Part shown: positions 35,063 through 43,391 of the stretch, piece by piece
Position numbering within the stretch: the stretch's first letter is position 1
Layout: each line of letters begins with the position of its first letter
Assembly (NCBI GenBank): GCA_002292325.1
Contig: DBBR01000077.1
Coordinates: 1-64,000, forward strand
Reading direction: 5' to 3'
DNA length: 64,000 nt
DNA from: Flavobacteriales bacterium UBA979
GTDB taxonomy: Bacteria; Bacteroidota; Bacteroidia; Flavobacteriales_D; Sanyastnellaceae
Translations under genes and position numbers: made by a program
The notes under the pieces: model-generated
Databases searched by the model: none
Seen by the model: only the letters and a program-made list of their open reading frames with translations
Told to the model about the DNA's origin: nothing

Positions 35063-35201
35063 AATTACAATTTGGTTCTTCAAATATGCTCCAACATCCT
35101 GCTCTATGGGATTTTTCTTGCGGTTTTTCCTTGACTACTTTTCCACATCAAATCAACCGATTGCATGAAGTTTTTCACCGAAAAAGATTTACATTCGGAG
35201 G

Positions 35202-35564
35202 ATGAAAAATGTACTCACTTCATTCAGCTTGGCTGTTTTCACCCTCGGATTGAGCATCACGTCTGTTGCACAATCTGAAATCCAATCGGATTACCTCGAT
35301 GTGCATCTCACTCAAAGCACGACTCGAACGGAATTGGCTCAGTTACAAAAAGACTTCAGCGAGGTCGGCATTGGATTCCGGTATGACCTCATCGACTGGG
35401 CGGACGAAAACCTGCAGTCCATTCGCTTTGCAATCATTCTTCCTGATGGAAGCATGCGCCGTCACATAAGCGAATCCATGGATGCAGAAACCGACATTTG
35501 GATTCGCCTTGAAGGCAGTGGTTCAGAACGCATTTTCTGCGCAGGCGGCTCGTGTGAGGATTGA
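35202..35564 (+). CDS. Small secreted protein, unknown function
   Basis: The 120-residue product has a signal peptide (LTSFSLAVFTLGLSITSVAQ) and a short mature domain: STTRTELAQLQKDFSEVGIG then FRYDLIDWADENLQSIRFAI. It ends in two cysteines (IFCAGGSCED) that could pair. The pattern of an amphipathic helix followed by beta-strands recalls short extracytoplasmic modules in Bacteroidota, but I cannot name the family. It is divergent from dnaN and ends before a strong symmetric terminator. Confidence 0.72.
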   Translation: MKNVLTSFSLAVFTLGLSITSVAQSEIQSDYLDVHLTQSTTRTELAQLQKDFSEVGIGFRYDLIDWADENLQSIRFAIILPDGSMRRHISESMDAETDIWIRLEGSGSERIFCAGGSCED

Positions 35565-35604
35565 TTTCACCCTTCAGCTCACCGCTGGAAATGAACGAAA
35601 ACTG

Positions 35605-35634
35605 AAAAAAGCATGGCCTCGGCTGTGCTTTTTT
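35605..35634. terminator. Symmetric bidirectional rho-independent terminator
   Basis: A perfect 9-bp stem (AAAAAAGCA at 35605-35613 with TGCTTTTTT at 35626-35634) has a GC-containing inner part that extends the pairing with two wobble pairs. Runs of six A and six T on either side allow it to work in both directions. It lies between the convergent small secreted protein gene and the family 9 glycosyltransferase gene. Confidence 0.85.
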
Positions 35635-35641
35635 GGTTTCA

Positions 35642-35671
35642 TCTCATTGGGTCTCATTGGGGCTCATTGGT
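35642..35671. repeat. Three tandem 10-bp repeats
   Basis: Three head-to-tail 10-bp units, two of them identical (TCTCATTGGG twice, then GCTCATTGGT), lie in the 133-bp convergent intergenic region between the bidirectional terminator and the glycosyltransferase stop. The spacing of about one helical turn is noted, but the array is short and may be chance or slippage. Confidence 0.6.
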
Positions 35672-35697
35672 TGCACATTCACTGAAAAACCTACGCA

Positions 35698-36711
35698 TCA
35701 ATCCTGAGAAACCTTTTCGATTGCTGCTATCACGCTTCTAACATCGATGCCTTGACCGCAGTCAAAGTGACTTTTGGGACATTTAACGTGACCGTGCAAA
35801 CCACACGGCTTGCAATCGAGCGAATGAAGAGTTTCCACGACAGCGCGTTTGAGAGAAAGTGGGCCAAATCCGTAATCTGGAGTGGTCGAGCAAAATACCG
35901 CAACTGTGGGAGCATTGACCGCACTTGCGAGGTGCATAGGACCGCTGTCATTGGTCAGCACCCACTGAGCCGCTTGCATCATACCAGCAGAATCCAATAA
36001 GCTTTGAGACGACCTGACGACCACTCCCGAGTGAGCGGTTGCACGTTGGATTCGATCCAGTAAGGGAGCATCGCCTGGACCGCCTACCAAATAGATCTTT
36101 TGAACTTCCTCCATTAGGGCATCACACGTGGCCACCCATTTGGGCTCAGGCCATTGCTTCGTTCCCCACTGACTCGCGGGAGCCATCACTCCAAACTTAC
36201 CTGAATCAGGTTCCACAAAGCGATGGGGATCAGGATAAAGCCGGGGGGAGGAAGCAACGGGTGATTCCAACCATGGATCCATCAACCGGTGGTTCCGCTG
36301 CACTTCGTGGGTTCCTTTTTTGAACTCATGTCGCGTCGTATGGGTAAAACCACTCCGCATAGGATGCTCATCAAAACCGGATCGAATTGGCGCTTCTGTC
36401 AAACGCGCCAAGACACCCGAAGACGCATGCCGGTGTGGCGTAAACACGGCATCAAAACGTTCTTGACGGAGCCCGATGCCCAAACGAAACAATCGCACGT
36501 AGCGCACCAACACCCCACCCCGTTTATCCCAGGTCCACACGCGGTGGATGAACGGATGATTTTGGAACAACACCTCATTGCCCGCTCGAACGCAAACGTG
36601 AATCTCATCTTCAGGGAATGACGTGTGCCAGGCTTCCCACATCGCTGACGCCAAAATGGCATCGCCGATAAAAGCTGTTTGAATGAACAAAATTTTACGC
36701 ACGCCTTGCAT
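35698..36711 (-). CDS. Glycosyltransferase family 9 (ADP-heptose:LPS heptosyltransferase-like)
   Basis: The 337-residue protein matches the family 9 pattern: ILFIQTAFIGDAILASAMWE at the N-terminus, RFDAVFTPHRHASSG, GVMAPASQWGTKQWPEP and the C-terminal nucleotide-sugar block VLTNDSGPMHLASAVNAPTV. A CKPCGLHGHVKCPKSHFDC cysteine-rich stretch near the end is also typical of the family. It should transfer heptose or a related sugar to the LPS core at the inner membrane. It is divergent from ruvX. Confidence 0.92.
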   Translation of the reverse strand: MQGVRKILFIQTAFIGDAILASAMWEAWHTSFPEDEIHVCVRAGNEVLFQNHPFIHRVWTWDKRGGVLVRYVRLFRLGIGLRQERFDAVFTPHRHASSGVLARLTEAPIRSGFDEHPMRSGFTHTTRHEFKKGTHEVQRNHRLMDPWLESPVASSPRLYPDPHRFVEPDSGKFGVMAPASQWGTKQWPEPKWVATCDALMEEVQKIYLVGGPGDAPLLDRIQRATAHSGVVVRSSQSLLDSAGMMQAAQWVLTNDSGPMHLASAVNAPTVAVFCSTTPDYGFGPLSLKRAVVETLHSLDCKPCGLHGHVKCPKSHFDCGQGIDVRSVIAAIEKVSQD

Positions 36712-36755
36712 GGCGCGAAGATAGGGGGTACGGACGTCGCGATGTACCTTGCACC

Positions 36756-37187
36756 ATGGCTCGATGGATTGGAATTGATTTTGGAATTGTGCGAACTGGA
36801 ATTGCCTTCACGGATGATACAGAACGACTCGCCTTTCCGTTCGCTACGGTGCCGACTGCTGAATTAATGATTGCATTGGAACGTTTGATCAACGAATCAC
36901 CGTGCCGTGGATTGGTCTTGGGCATTCCCAATGCTTGGGGCCTTGCACTGGGTAAAGCACGTACCCACAGCACCGAACCCATACTTGCCTTTCAAGCGAA
37001 ACTTAAACAACGTTGGCCTGCCTTGCCCATTGAGCTTATGGATGAAACCAATACGAGCGAGGAGGCGCTTCAAGCATCCATCGCTGGGGGAATGAAAAAG
37101 TCAAAGCGTTCGAAAAAAGGTGCCCTCGACAACGTGGCTGCTGCGATTATTTTACAGCGTTTTTTGGACAAGCGAAATGCCCTGTAA
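36756..37187 (+). CDS. ruvX: RuvX/YqgF family pre-16S rRNA nuclease-like protein
   Basis: The 143-residue protein has the RNase H-like YqgF fold: MARWIGIDFGIVRTGIAFTD with the first catalytic Asp, RGLVLGIPNAWG, IELMDETNTSEEALQ with a conserved Glu, and the C-terminal KKGALDNVAAAIILQRFL with the last Asp. Homologues process the 5' end of 16S rRNA or have been proposed as Holliday junction resolvases. It lies alone between the divergent glycosyltransferase and the convergent HAD gene. Confidence 0.94.
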   Translation: MARWIGIDFGIVRTGIAFTDDTERLAFPFATVPTAELMIALERLINESPCRGLVLGIPNAWGLALGKARTHSTEPILAFQAKLKQRWPALPIELMDETNTSEEALQASIAGGMKKSKRSKKGALDNVAAAIILQRFLDKRNAL

Positions 37188-37207
37188 CTCCGAGACTTTC
37201 ATTCGAC

Positions 37208-37672
37208 TTACCCTTTCTTGAACACTTCAATTTCAGCGTTCTCCCGAACCAAATCACTGAACGTACCTTGATATCGCGTAGCGCGTACGATATGATTGTC
37301 AATCCAATGATAATTTCCTCCTCGCGGCTTGCCCATGAGTAAACCGTGGTACAGGAATCCATGCTTATCCAACCACGCCTCTGTCACCGAACGGTGATTT
37401 TCAGTCCGGGATGTAAAAAAAGTAATGAGATGACCTTCCTCATACCACTTATTCAATGTCTCAAGCGCATCAGAAAACGGCTCACACGTCGCCATGCGTT
37501 CGGGCTCTTCATTCGGAACATCCTCTGTAACCGTTCCATCAATGTCGATGAGGTAGTTCTTGACATCCGAAGGCAACTGCGGTGATGCAGTCATTCCTTG
37601 CGCGTCTTTAACGGCTTCAAGTTGGACACGGTCGTCTCCCGGACGTCCTTTGGGTTGAGATGATTCAGTCAT
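37208..37672 (-). CDS. HAD-fold phosphatase-like protein
   Basis: I use the ATG at 37672 (154 residues); the upstream frame begins with a TTG at 37708. The HAD nucleophile motif is NYLIDIDGTVTEDVPNEEPE. Then come HLITFFTSRTENHRSVTEAW, HGLLMGKPRGGNYHWIDNHI and a C-terminal strand-helix. Very similar proteins are found across Bacteroidota, often mislabelled phosphoheptose isomerase. The conserved acidic residues support a phosphohydrolase but the substrate is unknown. It follows bshC closely on the same strand. Confidence 0.85.
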   Translation of the reverse strand: MTESSQPKGRPGDDRVQLEAVKDAQGMTASPQLPSDVKNYLIDIDGTVTEDVPNEEPERMATCEPFSDALETLNKWYEEGHLITFFTSRTENHRSVTEAWLDKHGFLYHGLLMGKPRGGNYHWIDNHIVRATRYQGTFSDLVRENAEIEVFKKG

Positions 37673-37711
37673 TTCGTCAAAGTTAGTCGTCACCAATGAG
37701 TTAGGCAATCT

Positions 37712-39268
37712 TCAACGATGCGAACTGAAGACCAGAAAACAGGACTCCTCTGCGTTTTCAAGCAACTTAAACCATTCAACCTTCAACTCGGCCCATCCGC
37801 CCAATGATTTAGCCGCAACCAATGCGCTCAACCATCTTTCCTGTGGCTTCCCGTTGGAGGTGAGCCACGTATCAAAAACCTCTTCAACCTGGGCACATTC
37901 CTCACTGTGCTGCTGCCGCCACAGTTTCCTCCATTTCTTGCGGACTTGTTGAAGCTCTTTTTCCATGCGAGACAAGGCCGCACGGGTGGTTGGAACTGCA
38001 TCGCCCGGGATTCCTTCAGCGTATGCCAAAAGCGCATTGGACCAGGCATCAAATGGGCCAGCGATCTCTCCCAATTGATCCAATTCAAAATCCACCCAAC
38101 GCGTTCGCGCAACTTCTCCGGTCCACCATCCTTGAATCGGATTCCATTGGGTCCATCTCACCACCTGACGGGCACGATCATTTAACACCACTGCACCATC
38201 CCGAAGCAACAAGGCCGGTTGAGGAATACGATGATGTTGAAAGCACTTTCCCAAGGACATCCAGTAGGCTACTTCTGAGGGACCGCCTACAAAAGCAGCA
38301 CTTTGCAAAAGCCATTCCTGATAAAGCGGGCGCAATGCCGCATTCGGACTGTTCTGCTCCGGCCGAAGGTCCCTCCAAGCATCCATTTTAAGCCCTTCAT
38401 TTTGACCTTTCGAGACCCATCGATCAGCTCGGATTCGCGCACCTTCGTCTTCCAGAATGAACAGGTTGTTTTCCCTCGGTTGCAAGGGTGGATTGCCCCA
38501 GCGTTCAGAATATTCAGCATTGGCTTCCTTCAAAGTGTCCCCAATTCCTGCCTTCTCCCACTCCGAATCCCAAAGGAATTGCGCCATTTCTTTGAGCTGA
38601 ACGTCGTTGCCATCGATGACCAGTAAGTCTTCATCTGGAAACCACTGCATCAACCACCCCCGCATACGGTCTGCCAATGTGACCCCTTTCGCAGGTGGTA
38701 TACCCGAAGGCACACCCTGACGCTGGCACCACGCATTCCATGTTTCCTCGGCATCTTTCTCCCAAGGGATCATACCCACCGGAATGTTCGATGTTGCCCG
38801 ACTCGGATTCCACCGAAAGGAATCCGTGTCAACTCCGATTGTTTCCGCAACTTCTTCGAAATCATGATCCTCAGAGGCCATCCAAAAAACGGCAATGGAG
38901 GACACTCCACTGGCACGTAATTTTCTCGACCAGCGCAGTGCAGATAGTATTTTGTAATGAAAATAGGCCGGACCACCTCCGGCTTGCAATTGATGCCCAA
39001 CAGAAATCACTTCAGCACCCTTGCGGAATGCTGTTAGGGCATCAGGAACGGTCATTCCTATTTGATTATACTGGCCGACAATGGCGTCGGCAATGCGAGA
39101 GCGGTGATTGAGGTCAATGCTTTCCCGTCGGTCCATAGCGGCTTGAATCCCATTGAAATCGCCCGTGCCTGGCCAAAAGGCATTGCATGAAACAGGATCC
39201 CGACACCAATCCGCTGCCGGAGATTGTGCAGGGAGCACCTGCGATTGAGGAATCAAAGGCTCCTTCAT
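37712..39268 (-). CDS. bshC: Putative cysteine ligase BshC of bacillithiol synthesis
   Basis: The ATG at 39268 gives 518 residues; the frame is open to a TTG at 39286. BshC motifs are EVISVGHQLQAGGGPAYFHY and IAVFWMASEDHDFEEVAETI. The rest matches the family in length and helical content, with SAAFVGGPSEVAYWMSLGKC near residue 345. BshC adds cysteine to glucosaminyl-malate in the last step of bacillithiol synthesis. bshA and bshB are not in the window. A ytxJ-like gene at 20.1 kb is consistent with bacillithiol use. It is followed by the HAD gene and preceded at 14 bp by a CHU_C protein gene. Confidence 0.93.
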   Translation of the reverse strand: MKEPLIPQSQVLPAQSPAADWCRDPVSCNAFWPGTGDFNGIQAAMDRRESIDLNHRSRIADAIVGQYNQIGMTVPDALTAFRKGAEVISVGHQLQAGGGPAYFHYKILSALRWSRKLRASGVSSIAVFWMASEDHDFEEVAETIGVDTDSFRWNPSRATSNIPVGMIPWEKDAEETWNAWCQRQGVPSGIPPAKGVTLADRMRGWLMQWFPDEDLLVIDGNDVQLKEMAQFLWDSEWEKAGIGDTLKEANAEYSERWGNPPLQPRENNLFILEDEGARIRADRWVSKGQNEGLKMDAWRDLRPEQNSPNAALRPLYQEWLLQSAAFVGGPSEVAYWMSLGKCFQHHRIPQPALLLRDGAVVLNDRARQVVRWTQWNPIQGWWTGEVARTRWVDFELDQLGEIAGPFDAWSNALLAYAEGIPGDAVPTTRAALSRMEKELQQVRKKWRKLWRQQHSEECAQVEEVFDTWLTSNGKPQERWLSALVAAKSLGGWAELKVEWFKLLENAEESCFLVFSSHR

Positions 39269-39282
39269 CCAACCCTGTTCAA

Positions 39283-40341
39283 TCAACGAATCAAATTAAT
39301 GGCTCCCGATTCCGATATGGTCCGTCCATTGACATCCTGTAAGTCCATTTGCCAGATGTACATGCCCGCTGCTACGTTTTGATTCGAAAGTGATTGCCCA
39401 TCCCATCCATTGGAACCGCTACTCAATTTATATACCAGTTCACCCCATCGAGAGTACACTTCGAAGCGCACCATGGTGAGGTTTCCCCAAATTGGCAGAA
39501 ACAAGTCATTTTCGCCGTCATCATTGGGGGTAAATGCATTGGGCACAAACCAAGCCGGTTCGGATTCCAAGTCAATCACCTCAATTTGAGGTTTGGGGTT
39601 GGGACCACGAACATCAACCTCATCCGCCGACATTTCACCTTCCGAGAGGACCAAGTTAAAATCATCTACAAAACAATATGCCATGGAGGGCTGATTCCCC
39701 TCAATGGGTTCAATTATTCGGTCGGAATCAGGTCCAAATGCACCCCAGGTGAAATGACTCCAGTCCGCGTCAGCCACAAAAGTGAATGAAATCGTTTCCC
39801 ATTCTCGGCTAAAAAAAACAGGAGTCAGGACGAAATGAGGAGCCTCCAACATGGGCGAAGCACCTATTTGGGAGAGCGTTCCCATCGAAAAATGCATACC
39901 CAACTTTCCAATCCCTAACCCGCCCTCTGAGAACGCAGTCAATTCACCACTGGTCATCCTGAATGTCATCCTGTAACGGGTGCCTGCTATCAGTGGACTT
40001 GAGAACGTACCCGTTACGTATTCACGTCGGTCCGTCCCTGCACTCCCGCTGGCCATGAAACCCGCAACGGCCATTCCTTGGTACGGTGAAACAAGGGCGA
40101 CTGGTGTTTCTGGAAGGTCTCCTCCCCCGGCGCCTTGGACATGGAAAACATCCGGACTATTTTCAGAACTGCCTGTAGACGCCCAACCTCCTGCGAGTGA
40201 CCACTGTCCGGTCGTTGATGGTAAAGCAGAAAGATCCTCAAACCCACCGTTCACGATGACCTGACCCGTCAGACCTTGCGCAGACGCAAAGACCATCAGC
40301 AGACCCAACAGGGGTATGTGTGCTTTCACAAAATGTTTCAT
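39283..40341 (-). CDS. Secreted protein with a type B (CHU_C) T9SS sorting domain
   Basis: The 352-residue protein has a signal peptide (LGLLMVFASAQGLTG). A beta-sandwich of about 220 residues opens VNGGFEDLSALPSTTGQWSL and looks like a carbohydrate- or ligand-binding lectin-type domain (PEP-CTERM/DUF642-like opening). The last 85 residues form the gliding-motility C-terminal domain: WFVPNAFTPNDDGENDLFLP, FEVYSRWGELVYK and NVAAGMYIWQMDL. It is therefore a T9SS type B substrate and probably surface-exposed. No PorP/SprF gene is adjacent. It lies next to the SulP-like relic upstream. Confidence 0.9.
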   Translation of the reverse strand: MKHFVKAHIPLLGLLMVFASAQGLTGQVIVNGGFEDLSALPSTTGQWSLAGGWASTGSSENSPDVFHVQGAGGGDLPETPVALVSPYQGMAVAGFMASGSAGTDRREYVTGTFSSPLIAGTRYRMTFRMTSGELTAFSEGGLGIGKLGMHFSMGTLSQIGASPMLEAPHFVLTPVFFSREWETISFTFVADADWSHFTWGAFGPDSDRIIEPIEGNQPSMAYCFVDDFNLVLSEGEMSADEVDVRGPNPKPQIEVIDLESEPAWFVPNAFTPNDDGENDLFLPIWGNLTMVRFEVYSRWGELVYKLSSGSNGWDGQSLSNQNVAAGMYIWQMDLQDVNGRTISESGAINLIR

Positions 40342-40353
40342 CGTTCGTGAAAA

Positions 40354-40553
40354 GATACGACAAACTCAGTGTTCCACTGGCAGACGTCAGCCATTGAAGT
40401 GCTCAACAAGTTGACCGCCGTTATGCCGAGGTTGGCAAAACCGTTCACATTCGCTTTTTGAGCGAAGACTGCCGAGCCCTCATTGACAAGGCGCACCACC
40501 TTGAAAGTGGGATTATCGAAGTGATTGAACTCGTTGATGCGCTCAGGAAGTAA
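40354..40553 (+). pseudogene. Frameshifted relic of a SulP-type transporter STAS domain
   Basis: On the plus strand, between two minus-strand genes, one frame reads SAIEVLNKLT (40387-40416) and the next reads RRYAEVGKTVHIRFLSEDCR and ALIDKAHHLE from about 40416 on, ending in TAA at 40551. Restoring one C near 40416 joins them as NKLTRRYAEVGKTVHIRFLS. This strongly recalls the C-terminal STAS domain of SulP anion transporters (pattern AIEALDALTRRY...HLRHLSPDCRALL). The membrane part is absent. I read it as a decayed 200-bp fragment; the family match is from memory and not searched. A minus-strand frame across it also stays open. Confidence 0.5.
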
Positions 40554-40561
40554 ATCCCTCT

Positions 40562-40813
40562 TCAGCTCGCGTGCGACCCGTCGCAGTATGGCGGATTCTT
40601 GGTTTTCTTGCAACTGCAAAGTGCCACTGGCTTTTCTGATTCTGCCTTGAATACAACTGGTTGCTTGTCCGTTCCTCGGTGAGCACCGTTGCACCAAGGC
40701 TGGTTGGCCGATTGACCGCACGAGCACCACGCGTAGGTGGTGTCCGGGATCAATGTTTTGATATTTGGACCTTGTGCTTTTGAGCCGAGTCCATTGGATT
40801 GATTGTCAGACAT
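40562..40813 (-). CDS. CDGSH iron-sulfur domain protein
   Basis: The 83-residue protein has two CDGSH-type zinc-finger motifs: WCSCGQSANQPWCNGAHRG near residues 29-46 and LCSCKKTKNPPYCDGSHAS at the C-terminus. Each has the Cys-x-Cys...Cys...His set that binds a [2Fe-2S] cluster. The duplicated form is common in bacteria. Redox or iron-sulfur transfer is likely. It follows the YceI gene by 3 bp, and its stop lies next to the SulP-like relic. Confidence 0.93.
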   Translation of the reverse strand: MSDNQSNGLGSKAQGPNIKTLIPDTTYAWCSCGQSANQPWCNGAHRGTDKQPVVFKAESEKPVALCSCKKTKNPPYCDGSHAS

Positions 40814-40816
40814 GGA

Positions 40817-41389
40817 TCACTTGACTTCAAGGTGAACGGTCATGACAAAAATGTCGCGAATCGCTTGATCTCCGAGGTTGTCAAAAAAGGAGTTTGATCC
40901 GTAGCGCACATCAAATTGACTGCGATCGATCTCGATGGTTGCTTCATAAGCGCTGCCTTTGCGAGTCACTTCAAATTCGAGCGGTTTGGTAATGCCTTTG
41001 ATGGTGGCATTGGCTTTGACGGTCGCTTTGTTCTTTTTGAATGTTGATCCTTCATTGATGACAAGTGTTGCCATCGGGTGGGCTGCAACATCGAAGAAAT
41101 CGGGTGATTTGAGGTGCCCCATCAATTTGGCACCGTACTCTGGGCTCAAGTCCGTATTGGCCATGGATGTCATATCCAACGCCACTGAACCTGATTTGAT
41201 TCGATCATCCTCGAGGACAAGGCTGCCTTTGTTGATTCCGATGGTTCCATTGTGATCGCCGCCAACAATTTTACCTGCGGCCCACTCCACGGTTGAGGAT
41301 TCGGCATCAATCGTAGCGTTTTGTGCTACTGAGAAAAGAGGTAAGGCAAAGAGAAGCGCCGCTGACAGCGCAAAAGAGAAGTAATTCAT
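40817..41389 (-). CDS. YceI family lipocalin-like periplasmic protein
   Basis: The 190-residue protein has a signal peptide (ALSAALLFALPLFSVAQ) and one YceI domain: ATIDAESSTVEWAAGKIVGG, SVALDMTSMANTDLS, HLKSPDFFDVAAHPMATLVI and TIKGITKPLEFEVT, ending IFVMTVHLEV. YceI proteins bind isoprenoid or other hydrophobic ligands in the periplasm. It is followed at 3 bp by the CDGSH gene and preceded by a Crp-like regulator on the same strand, which may control it. Confidence 0.94.
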   Translation of the reverse strand: MNYFSFALSAALLFALPLFSVAQNATIDAESSTVEWAAGKIVGGDHNGTIGINKGSLVLEDDRIKSGSVALDMTSMANTDLSPEYGAKLMGHLKSPDFFDVAAHPMATLVINEGSTFKKNKATVKANATIKGITKPLEFEVTRKGSAYEATIEIDRSQFDVRYGSNSFFDNLGDQAIRDIFVMTVHLEVK

Positions 41390-41450
41390 GAGATGGTATT
41401 TATGAGACGACGAATGTAGAACCCGTTTTCTCCGCTCGTGTTCTCCTCGA

Positions 41451-41948
41451 TTAACTTCCGTAAACCTTTCCTACCCGTTGAGCCCGCAGTTTGCTCAGCG
41501 CCTGAGGAGTGATGCCCAAATAAGACGCAATGTGACGCTGCGTCAAACGTGAAGTGAGGTCCGGATACAGCTCCAAAAAATGCTCATAACGTTCCAATGC
41601 TGACGTACTCATCATCATCAAAACCCTGCGCTGCAAAGCCCCTGCTCGGCGAAGCATCTTTCTGAACTCCGCCTGCTGGTCGTTCTGATTCAGGAACCCT
41701 GGAGCCAGCACCTCGACCTCACAGTCCTCGATGGCTTCAATCGTCAACTTACTTTCGATTTCAAAAGCGATTGCCTCCAAATCGCCGCATGTCCAGCCCT
41801 CTGAGGCGAACATGAAATTATGATTCTTACCGTTGGTATCACTGAAATACAATCGCAGCAATCCTTTGTGGACGCGATAAACACACAAACGCTTCTGCCC
41901 AGAATCCTGCAAGACATCTCCTTTCACAAACCGTTGCACCTTTGTCAT
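41451..41948 (-). CDS. Short Crp/Fnr-like transcription regulator
   Basis: The 165-residue protein is shorter than most Crp/Fnr proteins. It begins within the effector barrel (VQRFVKGDVLQDSGQKRLCV, VHKGLLRLYFSDTNGKNHNF), has a long dimer helix and ends in a winged helix (SRLTQRHIASYLGITPQALSK). The cAMP-contacting residues are not visible. It belongs to the short Bacteroidota Crp subset that often sits beside YceI genes, which is the case here. No operator was identified in the 60 bp before the YceI gene. Confidence 0.85.
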   Translation of the reverse strand: MTKVQRFVKGDVLQDSGQKRLCVYRVHKGLLRLYFSDTNGKNHNFMFASEGWTCGDLEAIAFEIESKLTIEAIEDCEVEVLAPGFLNQNDQQAEFRKMLRRAGALQRRVLMMMSTSALERYEHFLELYPDLTSRLTQRHIASYLGITPQALSKLRAQRVGKVYGS

Positions 41949-42001
41949 AGGCCAAAGGTAGACGCCACAAAAACAACCTTGGCCGATTTACCTTGGCCGC
42001 A

Positions 42002-42832
42002 TTATTCTCTCGTCAGTGAGTGCACAATTTTTAAACCGATAAAATGGTTCTGTTCGGACATCGGCACCACCAGCCCCGTGGCACAGATCGCCCATCTCGA
42101 AGCGGGAAACTGCCATCCCAAACTCCACGTGATGCGCGGTTGCCAAATCGATTGTCCCCATGCGCCATCAATGAAAGGCATCGCGTCCAATTCAGGCGAT
42201 CGAAATTGGATACGGCTTTCACGTTTGGATGCCGCAGCGAGACCCAGCCCCAATGAAGCGATGAATCGATCTGTTCGGGCAGAGAACCGAACCATTGCAA
42301 ACGGCGCAAACGCACGCTGAAATTCAACAGGAACATCCAAAGTATCCGTTTCTACCCCTATTGCGAATCGCTCGTAGGTTACTTGCTGTAACTCGCCCAC
42401 TTCGGAAGCTGGAAGAAATCCAATGACTGAATCCGATAATAAATGGGTGTTCACCGATTGAAGCCAAGCCACGTTAAGTCCCACCATCGCTGACCAATCA
42501 AACGAAAATGCCTTGCGAAAATCTCGTGGTTTATGTGTCTTCCAGATGGTCGATCGCACCTCAATCGCCCGGTCATACCGTCCTGTCCACTGATGCCATC
42601 GATCCGACTCATTTCGCCCCCCTGCGCCCCAAAACAGACCTGCTTCGATGTCTGAGATCATCCACGCGTCGGTCCGCTTCGTTCGGATTTTGATGATTGA
42701 ATCAAATTGAACTTGAGCGTCGATGGAAATAACGCGATGATCGATGATCAAGGAGTCCTGTTCAGTCGCCCAAACCGTCATATTGACGAAAAGGATGGAA
42801 GCGGCAACAAAGCTTCGAATCAATCGGCTCAT
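42002..42832 (-). CDS. Exported beta-rich protein, probable outer-membrane barrel
   Basis: The 276-residue protein has a signal peptide (SFVAASILFVNMTVWAT). The mature part has alternating hydrophobic strands and many Trp/Phe/Arg (DIEAGLFWGAGGRNES, FSFDWSAMVGLNVAWLQ, RFIASLGLGLAAAS, RITWSLGWQFPASRWAI). No family is recognised. It is the third gene of a sigma factor/anti-sigma-like/barrel run with about 10-bp gaps, so it may be a target or sensor of that pair. Confidence 0.72.
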   Translation of the reverse strand: MSRLIRSFVAASILFVNMTVWATEQDSLIIDHRVISIDAQVQFDSIIKIRTKRTDAWMISDIEAGLFWGAGGRNESDRWHQWTGRYDRAIEVRSTIWKTHKPRDFRKAFSFDWSAMVGLNVAWLQSVNTHLLSDSVIGFLPASEVGELQQVTYERFAIGVETDTLDVPVEFQRAFAPFAMVRFSARTDRFIASLGLGLAAASKRESRIQFRSPELDAMPFIDGAWGQSIWQPRITWSLGWQFPASRWAICATGLVVPMSEQNHFIGLKIVHSLTRE

Positions 42833-42841
42833 GCCGGGAAT

Positions 42842-43381
42842 TTACTCCTTGACTTCGACAGTTGCAGGCAATACCCACGTTTCTTCCCCTACATCTTGTA
42901 AAATCACCGGGATTTCGTGCGCTCCCTGATCAACAGGTTGCGCCGAACGAATAGCCACTGGCTCGATGGTCTTTGGCTGGATTTTTGGTGTTGCAACCGA
43001 GCTCGGTGGCACACGTTCTGAATCAGCAGCGGTTGGGCTTTTCATTGTCCGATCCTCCAAAGCATTCGGCTGCTTTTCTTGTAAGTCCATCCTCTGAAGA
43101 GACATCGCATCTTGCTCTCCGTCCACGCTTGGTTGTTGGGTGTTTGCGGGCAATTCAACTGACGATTCTTTATGGACCGCCGATCCTGAACTGAACACTC
43201 CAGACGTACCATAAGCCAATGCCCCTAGAATCATTATTCCTGCTGCCATTCGACCAAATTTTTTGCGACGCTCGATCTTCGCAATAGCTTCAAAAATGGC
43301 CCCCTCGATTTGCTGAGGAGGTGCGATGCTCTCGCCAGCAAATTGGGACTGTATGTATTGATCAAATTCTTCGTTCTTCAT
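42842..43381 (-). CDS. Anti-sigma-factor-like single-pass membrane protein
   Basis: The 179-residue protein has a short cytoplasmic N-terminal part (EEFDQYIQSQFAGESIAPPQ) and one transmembrane helix near residues 44-62 (MAAGIMILGALAYGTSGVF). A Pro/Ser/Glu-rich extracytoplasmic part without clear fold follows. Position directly after an ECF sigma factor, at 10 bp, suggests an anti-sigma factor, though no ZAS zinc motif is present. The call rests mainly on context. Confidence 0.7.
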   Translation of the reverse strand: MKNEEFDQYIQSQFAGESIAPPQQIEGAIFEAIAKIERRKKFGRMAAGIMILGALAYGTSGVFSSGSAVHKESSVELPANTQQPSVDGEQDAMSLQRMDLQEKQPNALEDRTMKSPTAADSERVPPSSVATPKIQPKTIEPVAIRSAQPVDQGAHEIPVILQDVGEETWVLPATVEVKE

Positions 43382-43391
43382 CTTTTCCTAC

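Noticed and set aside
35063-35201. Possible replication origin beside dnaN, with one TTTTCCACA box near 35138
   Set aside because: A single DnaA-like box, no cluster, no dnaA and no AT-rich unwinding region; dnaN alone does not mark an origin in this phylum.
37208-37672. Annotation as phosphoheptose isomerase
   Set aside because: The motifs DIDGTVTED and TSRTENH are of the HAD phosphatase fold and not of the SIS-domain isomerase.
40338-40730. A minus-strand frame crossing the CDGSH gene and the SulP-like relic, ending with an ATGA-type overlap on the CHU_C start
   Set aside because: Its first half is antisense or out of frame with the CDGSH gene, it has no convincing start after 40561, and the opposite strand fits a STAS domain better. 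The stop/start overlap is probably chance.
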